A stretch of 64,000 bases of DNA from Carettochelys insculpta. Lineage: Eukaryota; Chordata; Testudines; Carettochelyidae. The position numbers and the translations under genes were made by a program. Within the stretch, counting starts at the first letter, position 1. Each line of letters begins with the position of its first letter. The stretch lies in NCBI RefSeq assembly GCF_033958435.1, contig NC_134138.1, forward strand, positions 81,640,298 through 81,704,297. The letters run 5' to 3'. Positions 1-11,281 of the stretch are shown one piece after another. The notes under the pieces were generated by a model. The model searched no databases. It was given only the letters and a program-made list of their open reading frames with translations, and was not told the origin of the DNA.

Positions 1-1509
1 CTGACACATCACCTTCTGCTAGGAAAGAAACAATAAATTAAACCTTTGAAAATAAAAATGTAAAATGTTAAGTCAGTTGGATGCAGAAAGAGGTGGTGTG
101 TTCCTCTATTGTCCCTGGGCTTAGCCCCTTATCTATCGTGTGACCATTCACTTTTATTTCTGGAAATTAGCAATATCTGAAATATGGACTCATGAAGCTG
201 AGAATATCAACAGTGTTATCTGATGCCATAGCTTTTGTAGTAGCTTCAGTCTTGCCCTGTGTTCATTGTGGGGTGTCTGTACTACGCTTGGGCCACAGGA
301 AAGTGAAACACTTCTCTTTTTCTAAAAGACCAGCTGTAGGCATTATCTTGGAGAAGTCCTATGGTCTGTGTTCTATGGGTGGTCAGATGAGATGATCACA
401 GTGATTCCTTCTGGACTTGGAATCTAGGAATCAGAAACCACTTTGTGGAGTAGATTTGGAGTTCTTGAGTCTCTATGAATTTTGTGCCTGTGAAGAGTGG
501 TAGAGAATGCCCTAATGCCTGGAGAAGCCCACCAATTAGGTTTTTATTGGTGATGGTCTTATGTTGCCCAAAGACAGTAATGGTCAACTTGGGCTAGTGA
601 GTAGGCTGCATAAGTGGCTCTCCATCTCAGTGGGCCATAAGACTGTCATAACCAAGAGGGCCTCTCAGGATGGGGCAGTTTTGCTAACTGTGCTTATATA
701 TCTAGAATTTGCAGGGCATGCCAAACGAACGATAAGTACTTTGATTGGATGCAGAAGGAGTACACAGTTATCACAGTCAGTGTTGTATATAATCAACACA
801 CACCTGACTTCATGGGCCCTTGCTTTATATGCGCCTCACTTGAGTAAAACCAGAAGGAAGAACACCTAGGGGGATGCAAACCAACAAAAGCTGGCAACCC
901 TGGGTGAGGACAGCTGTAAACAAAATGTCTGGCAGGCCACACACATAACCCTGATTGGCCGCATGTGGCCTGTGAGGTGCAGGTTGTCCACCCCTACCCA
1001 AAGATGATGCCGCCAGTCAGAAGCTATCCTGCTGTGCCGACTCCTGGGTGAGTGAAATGGAAGCAAAACCAGCAGCGTTTTTTTCAAACTGGCTAAGCTG
1101 ATCCACAAAAGGCTTCCATGTCCTCTCCTAATGGTCACTGGGGAGCTCGGCTGTCTCTCTCCCAGCTGTGTTTGCTGTAGTGCCCTTCCCCAGCTGTGCC
1201 GCTCCGGCTCGCCGGCTAATGCAGCTTCCCAGCCACAGGCCAGTTAATTTCCGAGACGGAAAATAATCTCCCAACACTTTTGCATGTGCTTTTTTAAAAC
1301 AAGTAGTAGGCAGGGCCTGTGCGTGGGAGGGCGGCGAGGCAGCCAGACTGGGGTCTGCTGCTCCCGCTTCTGTGGGAGCCCTGCAAGTTAAGGAGAATCC
1401 ACGCGGGGCTGCTGAGCGTTGCCTTGTCCAGCGGGTGCAAGGGAGAGCCGCTCTGCCTCCTGCAGCTGGCCCTCTCTCATTTGTTGCTCCAATAAGCAAT
1501 AATTAGGTC
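1..1509. other. Upstream non-coding DNA, no gene recognised
   Basis: Mixed-composition DNA ahead of the first CpG island. The open frames here are short and resemble no family I know. GC rises from about position 1130 towards the promoter region. No tRNA, rRNA or recognisable transposon was seen. Confidence 0.5.
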
Positions 1510-1806
1510 CTAAGCTAATGATGTGTCAGCTGATCTGCCTGTGAGTGTGGTGGGGGGGGGGCTCGGTGAAATCTCCATGGAAACCCTCCCCTTGCCTTCC
1601 CCCCCCCCGCCCGGCTCTGGCTGAGGATGTGCTCGCAGCCGCCTCTGCTTCCCTGCGCCACCTTGCAGCCTGGCCGCCCCGCCTGCCCCGCGCTCGGGAG
1701 CCGGCCGCCGCCTGCGGCATGCGCACTGCCTGGGATCCCTAAATGGGACGATTCTGCCCATCACGTAGCTGCTCAGCCGTCTCCACAGAAACTTTTGTCC
1801 CGCTGG

Positions 1807-1811
1807 CCAAT
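1807..1811 (+). promoter_or_regulatory. CCAAT box
   Basis: The sequence GGCCAATCAGCG is a good match to the NF-Y type CCAAT element and is followed closely by GC-box-like GGGCGG motifs. Such boxes usually lie 60-100 bp before a start site, which would place transcription start near 1870-1910. The start site is inferred. Confidence 0.5.
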
Positions 1812-1966
1812 CAGCGCGCGGGCGGCCGGGGCGGGGGAGGGCGGGGGGCGAGAGGGTTCGTGTGGAGCTTTGCTCTGGCTCAGCCTGGGCGGCTGCTGTC
1901 AGTCCCGGCGCCAGCCGCCGCGAGACCTTCCGCGGGAGCCCCGCATCCGCGCGCGAGCTTGGGAGG

Positions 1967-2004
1967 AGGCGGCGGCGGCGGCGGCGGCGGAGGAGGAGGA
2001 GGGA
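1967..2004 (+). repeat. CGG/AGG trinucleotide repeat in probable 5' leader
   Basis: An uninterrupted run of GGC units passes into GGA units just downstream of the predicted start region. Repeats of this kind are common in CpG-island 5' UTRs and can vary in length between individuals. Confidence 0.7.
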
Positions 2005-2221
2005 GCTGACCATTTTGCAAGCGCCCGCCTGGGACACGGCTCCTCCGCCGGGGTGCCGCAAGCCCGGGCGTCGCCTTCCGCCCGGAGAGCGGCGGGGTGG
2101 GCTCTCTCTGGCTCGGCGTGCACGCACCTCAAAATGGGGCAAGGCTGGCTGTGAAGCGGCCCGGGGATGTGAGAACACTTGTCTGGCAGGCAGTTTAGCG
2201 GAGGAGCTGAACAGGACGGGT

Positions 2222-2272
2222 GGCGCGCGCGCGCACACACAGGCGGGGGGGGGGAGTGTGTGTGTGTGTGTC
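2222..2272. repeat. CG/CA and GT dinucleotide repeats
   Basis: Short alternating purine-pyrimidine tracts (CGCGCGCGCGCACACACA, then a G run, then GTGTGTGT) lie inside the CpG island. Such tracts can adopt Z-DNA. A similar CA-rich tract lies at about 3418-3455. Confidence 0.7.
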
Positions 2273-2926
2273 TCAGGCAGGGCATCTTGCAGAGCCTGGG
2301 AGAGGAGGATGGGAACTCCCCTTCTGGTTCCTTTAATGCTGGGAAGTAGGTGCTGAATGGAGGAGCTGCAGCCTGCCTGTGCCTTGCGGGAGCGTCGAGA
2401 GGAGCTCGCAATTTGGCCGCTGTCCTTCCTTACGCGGTGGCTCGGGGGGAAGGCAGAGAGCAGAAATCTCCAGGGTGACTCGAACCCGGCCAAGCAAGGG
2501 GAGGAAAAACATCGATCCCCTAGAAAGCGGGAGGGGGGGTTCTATCCAGCATCCGCACGCAAACTTACTTGTACGACGCATCGTAGCCAGTTTAGCCCAG
2601 TCACCAAAGGAAAGCCCGGACCAGAAGAGTCCTACATGTGTGAGCACCATTATTAAACTGGCAGACCAGCTGAGGGCCGCCTTCTTTCCTTTACCAACAT
2701 CCTCCTGGGAGTGAGCTCTCTCCTTGGCTCTGAGAGCTGATCATAGCCTCTATGCATTTTTCCTCCATCCGCTTGCATTGGACATAAATACCCGAGAATT
2801 CCTGGAAGGGCATCTGCCATTCAATGGGACTGAGCAGGAGCAAGGGACATTTTCTCAGCTTTTAAAAAAAATAAATATATCTCTATCTACAATGTGGATG
2901 GGATTTGTTAGGAGGGAAAATAACAG

Positions 2927-3200
2927 GTAAGAACTTTCTCTTCCCAGGACTTGAACGCCCGACGCGGAGAAATTTAAAGCAAAAGCAGCCCAGGAAGAAA
3001 GGAGGAACAGAAACCAATTTGCCCTTCAGTGTTTTCTCCAGCCTCCAGGACAGACGGAGAAAGCCCGTTGAAAAAGCGGCCAGGGCTGGCTGGGGTAGTG
3101 GGTGGTGTTTTCACCTGCACCATCCAGGGTGCAGGCGGGTGGGGCTGATGTCTGAGCGAGGAGAAGACCAGTCGCTCTCCTCTTTTCTCTTTTCCTTCAG
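2927..3200 (+). other. NOL4L: Candidate intron in the 5' UTR
   Basis: A strong donor, CAG|GTAAGA, has its GT at 2927-2928. A pyrimidine-rich tract ending TTTTCCTTCAG has its AG at 3199-3200. Together they define a 274-bp intron that would join a non-coding exon in the upstream CpG island to the exon carrying the start codon. This is a splice-site inference without transcript support. Confidence 0.4.
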
Positions 3201-3364
3201 CCCAGGCCTGGGCTTTTAATTATTTAGCAGTCAAAACCCCGCCGGGCAGCCGCTGTCGGAGATACCGGGATAGTCCTGCCTGGCACGATATTGGCGATCT
3301 CGGCCGGACGGATAAGAGACGCCTCCCCCAGACCCATTTGCCTTCTGTGGTCCGGCACAGTTCA

Positions 3365-3707
3365 ATGAATCAGACCATTGCTCCACTATTGCATTGATCG
3401 CAGCTCCCCTTCCCCCCCACCACACACACACAATAACACACACACGCGCACACACAATCCGCTGGGCTCAGCTCGCGCCGGGACCCGCTCTCGCTCCAGC
3501 CTGGCGGGGGCTGCCTTTTGCATGAGCACTCGGCGAACAGGTGCAAAGTACGCGGAGCAGAGCCCGGCCCGGCCCGCGGTGCAGCGCGGCGGGCGCGCCT
3601 CGCAGGGCGACCATGGAGAGCGGCGACCGGGACATGTACCGCCAGTTCCAGGACTGGTGCCTCCGCACTTACGGGGACTCGGGCAAAACCAAGACGGTGA
3701 CCCGTAA
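3365..3707 (+). promoter_or_regulatory. Upstream start codons ahead of and overlapping the main ORF
   Basis: Two upstream ATGs lie in the predicted leader. The first, at 3365, opens a ten-codon frame ending at 3397. The second, at 3522, is out of frame with the main start and runs across it to 3707. Both have weak initiation contexts, while the main start at 3613 is GACCATGG. If the leader includes them, they could reduce or tune translation. Effect inferred. Confidence 0.35.
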
Positions 3708-3879
3708 GAAATACGAGCGCATCGTGCAGCTGCTGAGCGGCTCGGAGCCCAGCTCCACGGATAACGCCAAATTCAAATTCTGGGTCAAGTCCAAAGGCTT
3801 CCAGCTCGGCGACTCGGACGAGCTCCTCGGGGCTGGCGGCGGGGGCAGGCAAGTGCTCTACGTGCCCGTCAAAACCACG
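3613..3879 (+). CDS. NOL4L: NOL4-family protein, first coding exon (probably NOL4L)
   Basis: This exon encodes the first 89 residues of a nucleolar-protein-4 family protein. The N-terminus contains MYRQFQDWCLRTYGDSG, then KTVTRKKYERIVQLL and NAKFKFWVKSKGFQLG, and ends QVLYVPVKTT, which is the diagnostic conserved start of NOL4/NOL4L. The ATG at 3613 has a strong Kozak context (GACCATGG). The frame stays open upstream but has no in-frame ATG there. Coding stops at the donor ACG|GTGAGT (intron from 3880), a phase-0 junction at the position expected for the family. Residues that I recall differing from the highly conserved NOL4 (LSGSEPSS, the GDSDELLGAGGGG linker) favour NOL4L over NOL4; this rests on memory. 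NOL4 proteins are nuclear, expressed in brain and testis, and of poorly known molecular role. Downstream exons are not recognisable here, so the rest of the gene lies beyond a long intron. Confidence 0.88.
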
Positions 3880-4480
3880 GTGAGTGGGGAAGGGGCCCCC
3901 GCTCCCCGCCGGCCGGCGCGGCCTCCAGCGGGGGAGAGGGCCGGGGGGGACCCCTCGGCGGCCCTGCGGAGGGAGAGCGAGCCGGGGCCGGGGCTGGAGC
4001 TGGAGCTGGGGCTGGGGCGGGCCATTGTCCCGGCGCCTGGCCGGGCGGTGCGCGGCGCGTGCCCTGCCATTGCAGACAGGCCACACGAGCCCGAGCTGCA
4101 GAGAGCGCGCGGTGGCCTGGCGGGCGGCGCGCCAAGCGTGGCGCGGGGCGTTTATCGGGGGGCTTCCCCAGAACGGGGGGGGAGGGGGTATTGTTCCACC
4201 GCAGCCCCCGAGCCGCGGCGCAGCAGGGACGCGCCTGGCTGGCTCGGGAGCGTGGCGTTTGGGTACGGAGGCGAGGAGAGGATGAGCAACAAAGAGAGGG
4301 GAGAGGTGGCCATATGACCGCCCGGGCGAGGCGGCTTCTCCTTCGGGGCTCGCTCCAGTCGCACGGCTCTAAAGCTTAAAGTCGATTGATGCCATCCAGG
4401 AGCGGCGCGGGCCTCCCCAGGCTCGGACTCGGCAGCGCGAACAGCGGCGGAGCTGCTAGGCTTGGGGATGGCAGCAGCTA

Positions 4481-6300
4481 CAGCCTCTCCTATTTAAGAA
4501 GATGGGAAGGATTGGCCACAAGTAGGTTTGCATATGGAACTCCTTGATTGGTCATTTCCCACCTCTGAACGACTTCCCAGAATCCAGGCTCGTCATTTGG
4601 GGATCTAAAGAGGGCAACGCGGGCCATATTGATTTCTGCTTTGACCTTTTGGTTTGATACATGGTTTCTTTTGCCAAGAAATCTCATTGTGATCTAAGAA
4701 AAACGCTCCTGGATGGCATAATGTGGGAGGCTTCTTGAAAAGTATAGTAGGTTAATTAAAACGTGTTTCTGGGAAAAAATCTGGAAATCCCTTGCAAGTA
4801 TCTTCTTCAAAGTATTACTAAATCAAGGCAGTTAGGAGGCTAGTTTGTATTTCTCCTCTTTCTAATCATCAGATTAACTGTTGTCAGGATGAATAGATGT
4901 GGACTTCATGTTGTAAAGGAGTTAAAAGGCAAGGGATAGAGAACGTTCTGGGCAATCTTTGTGTTCCCTTCCTTCCACTTCTAGTCACAAAAGGTTCTAG
5001 GTATGCCTATAGGTCCAGGCTTTACAGGAGAACGGTGTGTTACTTTTCTAAAGTTAAGCATCAGATTATTAATATTTGATCCTGACATTTTATGTGCATG
5101 AAATATATTTTGAGATGGATGTTGAATATCAAGCATAAAACAAAGGAAAGGTGATCTCAAACAGATTATGCTTCTGGGTTGATTTATTCTTCCACTAATT
5201 GGAACAGTGGTTTTAAGTGTCTTAATGAAAGATCTTCCATGTCTTACGAGTTTACTTTTCCCCACAAGTTCAGAACTGCATGCTAATTCTTTATTTTGGG
5301 ATAAAATTTAACTAATGAACACTATGGATAAAAAAGACCAACTTTATTTTTTGGAGATTTACTAAGGGGTAGAGCTATTCTGGGCCTTTCAAAAACAACC
5401 CTTCTTTATGTTACCAACTTGTACATTTGTCTGGCATCTTTACTAGGCCAGGAAGAGTTGGATTTCTTCCCTGTGTTTTGTTGTTGTTGTTGTTGTTGAT
5501 TTTTTTTAAGCCTCAGGTCCCCAGGTCTAGAACATTTCTTGATGTGTTCAGAGATTTTACATAAATATTGGTGTAAATTGTAGTCTTGCTTCTGCTTGCA
5601 TTTGGAATCCTCTGAATATTTGTCTCTCTCTCCCTCCCCCCCTCTTCCTCCCTCCCTCTCTCAATATATGGATAAATATTATAACAATCAACCAGGTACC
5701 ATAACAAAAGCAGGACAAAAGAGCTACCATGATACACCCATAAAAATCAAAGCATTTCTGCATTACATTGAATTATTAAACACAAAATATTAAGTAACAG
5801 ATCCTGAAGTCTTTGCTCAGGGGAAAGGTCCACTAACTTCCATTTGCCCAAGTGTTTGTTTTCCAAAATCTTTTTTACAGTATAAACAAGAAAAGAGTAT
5901 ACACAGCATTGAGGAATGACTTACGAATTGCTAAAAACAAATGTCACCCCCACAGTTAACACATTCAACCAACTTCATGCTCCAGTCACAAAGTGAAGTA
6001 GGATTGTGTAAGCAGATCTGTAATGTGACATCTATTTGTTTGATATGGTATTACATGCCAAAGTGTACCAAATGCTCTATGCACCAACAGAAATTGTGTT
6101 ACACATTATGGGTGAAATCTTAATTCTATGAAAGCTAATTACAAAGCTCCCATTGAATTAAATAATGCTGTGATTTCATTCTATAACTCAAAATTATGTT
6201 TTGTATAGGAATAATCTGATGTTTTCAGGTGGCATCCTTACAAGTTACTCTTGTGGAGTTCTCAAACCCCACCCTTGCATTCACTGCGTGAAATCCACAT
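4481..6300. other. Intronic DNA without recognised genes
   Basis: AT-rich sequence following the splice donor. It contains a (GTT)n tract near 5478-5498 and a pyrimidine-rich CTCTCTCCCTCC-type tract near 5622-5660. No coding exon or transposon was recognised. Confidence 0.5.
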
Positions 6301-6303
6301 TAA

Positions 6304-6738
6304 GGCTATGTCTACATGGGAAGCCTCTGTTGACAAAAGTCACTGTCAGAAGGGATTTCCCAGAAAAACTTTTGTCGACAGATTGAGTCTGTACCTAAAA
6401 GCATATCAAAAGAGCAATCCGCTGTGTTGACCGAGAGCAGCCAGACAACCTGGCCCTCTCTCAACAGAATGGCTGACCAGAAGCTCTGCAAGCAGGGTGA
6501 CCCAGTGAATTGGAAGCCCTGTCTGTTGACAAAAGGTCCATGGAACATCTACGTGGCTGCTTTGTTGACAGAACACTGTTGAAAGAAGCATTGTACCGGA
6601 ACAGGGAGAGGCATAATGCTGCCAGCGGATGTGCCGGGTTTTGTCCACAAAGCACATTTTGCATGTAGATGCTCCACTGTTTTTCCAAAAAAACAAAGCC
6701 CAGTTTTGCTGGGAAAAGCATCTCATGTAGAAGTAGCC
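6304..6738. mobile_element. Harbinger-like MITE, GTCGAC-rich type
   Basis: A 435-bp non-coding element. Its left end, GGCTATGTCTACATG, is an imperfect inverted repeat of its right end, CATGTAGAAGTAGCC. TAA lies on both sides (6301-6303 and 6739-6741), the classic 3-bp Harbinger target duplication. The interior is rich in TGTTGACA/GTCGACA motifs. Related copies sit at 16828-17141 and about 56955-57350. It needs a transposase supplied in trans. Confidence 0.75.
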
Positions 6739-6741
6739 TAA

Positions 6742-7028
6742 GAGTATGTCTACACAGCAGAGTTATTTCAAAATAACTTCGCTAGTGTCTAATTCGAAGT
6801 AGGGACCGTTCAGAGAGGAGATAGAGCCTATTTTGAAATAAGCCATAGTGTGTCCAATGGCTCTAATCTGAAATAGGCTCTATTGTGTGTGATGCTGTAT
6901 TCTGAAATAGCTAAGTGCTATTTTGAAATGCAATTTGTGTGTAGCAGCGTTATTTCAAAACAAATTATTCTGGAATAACTCTTTCAGAATAGTTTATTTC
7001 AGAATAATGCTGCTGTGTAGACATGCCT
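6742..7028. mobile_element. Harbinger-like MITE, TTTGAAATA type
   Basis: A 287-bp non-coding element with ends GAGTATGTCTACACAGC and GCTGTGTAGACATGCCT (inverted repeats). Its flanking TAA at 6739-6741 is shared with the preceding MITE, and another TAA follows at 7029-7031. The interior carries many TATTTTGAAATA-like short palindromes. The same type occurs at 22542-23316. Confidence 0.75.
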
Positions 7029-7031
7029 TAA

Positions 7032-9490
7032 CTATTAAAATGTTGATTTATTTCTGATAATTCAAAATCATCCTTATTGTTTAGTTTCTCCTGACACCAT
7101 TTTTGTCATAGTCTTTTCACAGAAGTGTGACCTCCTCCTGCTCCCAAAAACAGCTAGAAATGGTATCAAAGCCTAAAAGAGTAAAAACTTTCTCCATCAC
7201 TTGACCTCCCTATAGGTAAAAGTAATTTCAACATACATCTAATCATCAATGGTAATTCTGGCCAGCACAAGCGCCCTCTCTGCATTAATAAGATAAATGA
7301 AATTACAATTTCAACTTCTGAGTCATAAGCTGGTCAAAAATAAGCAAATAGTGTTCAACTACATTGTTAGGAATTATTCTTTCCTTGAAGCTCTAAGGTT
7401 TGCTGCTCAGCTTTGCTGTCAGCCATAGAGATTTGCTCCTGATGGTGCTGTAATCCACTGCTGCTGGTAATTAGACATCATTACTGTTGCTTTAAAGGGA
7501 AAGAGAGAAGGGGAGAGGACAGACTGGGGCTAATTAACTACTTGATTCTAATGAAAGAAAGAGAGACTGATAGGAACTGGGAGGTTGCATCGGAACAGAC
7601 CAGATATACAATACAAACTTAATTGGAGCAAGGGTATCTTGTAGGCTTAAGGTAGCTAAGGCTCAGCCTTCTTTTTGTATTTTATGGGCAGCAGTGTGTT
7701 AGGTTTTGTTCCTTGTTTCCCATTGCTTGTTTGGTGAGCATCCCAAAATTACAAGCCTGTTTTAAACATCAACTTAAATAGGCATGCAAGTGGGCTATTT
7801 AGATAGTTACACACAGACTTCTTCTATTTTACTGGCCTGGGCTCCTCAGGAGCAACAGGAACAAATCGGTCTCTGAATGTTCACATCCCTCTGTGGTCTA
7901 GGAGATGTACTCTTGGTCACCAGGCAACAACATCCTGCAAACCAGCCATTTTAGGTCCAGAGTGGGACAACACATAGTGAAGTATTTGAATACACACTGC
8001 AGTGAATATCCACCTTCTGCTACTTTTCACATTGTTACATTTTTGTCATATGTTCTTTTTTCATTAAGCCCAAGCTGCATTTCAAAAAAGTGCTAAATTG
8101 AGAAATATGCTACATGTCTGACAATCATTAGCACAGTCTTTTAATGATTGGCACCACAATCACTTAAGAATGTATAGAACCAATATTACTAGTGTAATAT
8201 CTTCTTAAACTGTGTAAATGACTGTTATGATTGGTTTGCTTTCTCTGTCTAGCCACTTTGCTGAATTTCCTGACTGATTGTAAATGGTAGAACAAAATTA
8301 AAATATATAATAGTAATTAATAGTAATAAATTATCAGTACTATTTTGCTTGGCTAGTATTATTCCTGGCTAAAATGTGATTCCTAAAATCTTCCTAGATT
8401 TAGAAATTGCTCAAAAATAGGGTAAGACATAATGGGCCAATGAATACAATCAGATGTTAAGTAGAACTCCACACTTAAAAAAGAAATTCTGTCTAGGAAC
8501 TGATTATAAGATATGCCCCAAAGTACAGAATGTACTTTGTACAGAAATCTACAGGAGTAGGAGCTGAAGGGCCAGATCCAATACTAGTGTAAATCTGGAG
8601 TAACTGCACTGACCGTAATAGATTTACTGTTGAATAACTGACATCACAGTCCAGCATTGACCCATGTATTTTATAATTTTTCCACTTGGGAATATAAAAC
8701 CAACATTTATTCAGAAACAAAAATATGTTAACTTTCATTGGATCCTTAGCTCTTGACCCTCCAAGATGATATATCTTAGTGGAACACTGGAGCTCCAAAC
8801 AGGCTAAGTGGCTGCATTAATGGATTTGTTTACAAGCTTGGGGGCTTAAAAATGAATGATTACGGTTCAGTAGACCAGTTTGTATCTCCATACATCTCTT
8901 CATGGGGCCGTTTCCTGACTGTATAATTTGAAGGGTGCAGTTGTAAAAATAAGTACTAACATACAAGAAATACATCAAAGAAAAATATTATATATGTTAA
9001 AAGAGAGTGGCATTGTCATCATGGGTTTTCAGTGTTTTTCCCTTGTGGGACACGTCACAGCAATGTGAAAGTGTGCAGGGCCATTTCATTACTTTTCTCC
9101 TTATTTTTGTAGCAGTTAGTATTAAAAGGGAACAAGAGAGTTTGGAAAATATGTGTTGGTAGCTGTATGCCTGAACTATCAAAATGTAACAGATATAAGT
9201 GACACATAAAAGTGAAACAATGGAATTAAGAGGGTGATGTTGAAAGTTGTCTGTAGTTTATCCCAGAGTACACATGCACAGTAGTTCATAGTCCTACTAA
9301 ACACTTCCACTTTTCTCAAAAGCTTCACTCAGCCCCTCATATCCTGAAATATTCTGCTTCTTTGTGATCTCCTCACAATCACATCTTTGCTCAATTCTTC
9401 ACCTTTCCATCTATATTCCCATTCTTCTTATCTACTACCTATAACTGCTGTCCAGCTTGCTTCCATTGGTCTCCCAATGGTCTCTGTGAC
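7032..9490. other. Intronic DNA without recognised genes
   Basis: AT-rich sequence. The open frames are short and show no family features. No repeat with recognisable ends was found. Confidence 0.5.
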
Positions 9491-9851
9491 TAAGGCTACG
9501 TCTACACGTGAAGCCTACATCGAAGTAGCCTATTTTGATGTGGCGACATCGAAATAGGCTATTTCGATGAATAGCATCTACACGTCCTCCAGGGCCGGCA
9601 ACGTCGATGTTCAACTTCGACGTTGCGCAGCCCAACATTGAAATAGGCGCAGCGAGGGAACGTCTACACGCCAAAGTAGCACACATCGAAACAGGGATGC
9701 CAGGCACAGCTGCCGACAGGGTCACCGGGCGGACTAGCGCTTCCGGGGCAACAGCTAGCCGCTCCCTTAAAGGGCCCCTCCCAGACACACGCAGCCTGCA
9801 CAGCACGCAGTCTGAGGAGCCATAGGCACACAGACCCCGGGCGCCGCAGTC

Positions 9852-11281
9852 ATGGACCCCCAGCAGCAGCAGCAGCAGCAGCAGCAGCTAGAGGTCCACC
9901 CAGCCCTCCCGGCAGGAGCAGGGCTTGCCCTGACCCATGCCATGTGGGAGGCAGCTGAGCACCTCCTTGCCCCAGGGGAGGAGATGCCCCCAGGGCAGCA
10001 GGGCTCAACCCCTACCCCTGCAGCACCCCGCTCCACCCCCCGCCTCACACGCCGGCAGCTGTGGAGCTACCCCACCAGCACCGACTGGTGGGAGCGGCTG
10101 GTGCTTGGGGAGTGGGACGACGACCACTGGCTCAGGAACTTCAGGATGACCCGGCAGACATTCCTGGAGCTGTGCCAGTGGCTCACCCCCGCACTCAGGC
10201 ACCACGACACCGCCATGCGGCGTGCCCTCACAGTGCAGAAACGGGTCGGCATCGCTGTCTGGAAGCTGGCCACTCCGGACAGCTACCGATCCGTGGGACA
10301 GCAGTTTGGTGTCGGCAAGGCCACCGTCGGGGCTGTCTTCATGGAGGTAAGCGAACCCACGGGGGGGGGCCAGAGCAGGGCAGGGCAGGGCAGGGCAGGG
10401 GAGCCAGAGCAGGGGGGCCAGAGCAGGGCAGGGGGGCCAGAGCAGGGCAGGGCAGGGCAGGGCAGGGCCACGCACACCCTGCTCACCCCTCATTGGTGCT
10501 GTCCCATGTGCTTTCTCTGCAGGTTGTGCGTGCCATCAACGCCATGCTCCTGCACAGGCTCGTGAGGCTGGGGGACCCAGATGCCACCATCGCCGCCTTT
10601 GCCACCCTGGGCTTCCCCAACTGCTTCGGGGCTCTGGATGGGACTCACATGCCCATCCGCGCCCCGCATCACAGTGGCAGACGATACCTCAATCGAAAGG
10701 GCTACCATTCTGTCGTCCTGCAGGCCTTGGTGGACAGCCAGGGATGTTTCCAGGACATTTACGTGGGCTGGCCTGGCAGCACCCACGACGCCCAGGTTTT
10801 CCGGAACTCGGGCCTGTGCCGCCGGCTGGAGGCGGGGACCTACATCCCCCAGCGGGAGATCCCTCTGGGGGACACCACCATGCCCTTCTGCGTCATCGCA
10901 GATGCGGCCTACCCCCTCCGGCCGTGGCTCATGCACCCCTACGCGGGCCATCTCTCGGCTAGCCAGGAGCGCTTCAATGAGCGCCTGAACCGTGTGCGCC
11001 AGGTGGTGGAGCGCTCATTTGGCCGCCTGAAGGGACGCTGGAGATGTCTCCTGACCCGCCTGGATGCGGGCCCCAACAACATCCCCCAGATTGTGGGTGC
11101 CTGCTGCACCCTGCACAATTTGGTCGAGAGCAAGGGAGAGACCTTTCTGCAGGGCTGGGCCGCGGAGGCCGGCAGGGCACACGTCCAGCCACCTGCTGCC
11201 CCCAGTCGGCAGGTGGACCCCGAGGGGACCTGGGTCCGGGAGGCCCTGCGGGCCCACTTCGACGAACAGGCCGCGGGGTGA
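9852..11281 (+). CDS. Harbinger transposase (DDE, HARBI1-like), two exons
   Basis: This enzyme would cut and reinsert the transposon through a DDE catalytic triad. Exon 1 is 9852-10346. The intron runs 10347-10522, from donor GAG|GTAAGC to acceptor TTTCTCTGCAG. Exon 2 is 10523-11281. The junction is phase 0 and the protein is 417 residues. After a CAG-encoded polyglutamine run (about residues 4-12) and a variable Pro/Gln/Ala-rich N-terminus, residues 80-166 form a helix-turn-helix-like region (NFRMTRQTFLELC, then YRSVGQQFGVGKATVG). The DDE_Tnp_4-type core has D204 in GALDGTH, D254 in GWPGSTHDAQVF, the conserved D292 of IADAAYPL and E328 in VVERSFGRLKGRW. The ATG follows GCAGTC. Reading through the intron in either frame would disrupt the family alignment. 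It is related to the domesticated vertebrate HARBI1 gene, but the intact transposon context marks it as a mobile element gene. Confidence 0.93.
10363..10468 (+). repeat. GGGCA/CCAGAGCA tandem repeat inside the transposase intron
   Basis: The 176-bp intron is largely a short tandem array of GGGCA and GGGGCCAGAGCA units. Its copy number probably varies between element copies. The repeat ends before the polypyrimidine tract of the acceptor. Confidence 0.8.

Larger units (their letters stand above)
1510..2660 (+). promoter_or_regulatory. NOL4L: CpG island, probable promoter and 5' leader
   Basis: A GC- and CpG-rich block with G-rich GC-box-like runs, a CCAAT box and a CGG/AGG repeat. It lies about 1 kb upstream of the NOL4-family coding exon on the same strand, so it is probably that gene's promoter and non-coding first exon. 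Long open frames cross it on both strands, but they are low-complexity Arg/Pro/Ala/Gly translations typical of CpG islands and look non-coding. Transcription direction is inferred from the neighbouring exon; a divergent transcript is possible. Confidence 0.6.
3230..4480 (+). promoter_or_regulatory. NOL4L: CpG island around the NOL4L start exon
   Basis: A second GC- and CpG-dense block covers the leader, the coding exon and the first ~600 bp of the intron. It includes a C-rich/CA-rich stretch near 3405-3455. It ends abruptly into AT-rich intron after about 4480. It could act as a second promoter or as an intronic extension of the first island. Confidence 0.6.

Noticed and set aside
1510..2493. 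A 327-codon open frame on the minus strand in the CpG island
   Set aside because: The translation is low-complexity Arg/Pro/Ala/Ser with no family motif, and CpG islands lack stop codons by composition. No splice-supported gene model.
3541..3612. In-frame extension upstream of the NOL4L ATG
   Set aside because: The upstream codon at 3541 is GTG, not ATG. The family N-terminus begins at the ATG at 3613, which has a better context.
10061..10522. Unspliced continuous frame leading into transposase exon 2
   Set aside because: It reads the helix-turn-helix exon in the wrong frame and the GC repeat as protein. Joining 10346 to 10523 gives a continuous transposase.
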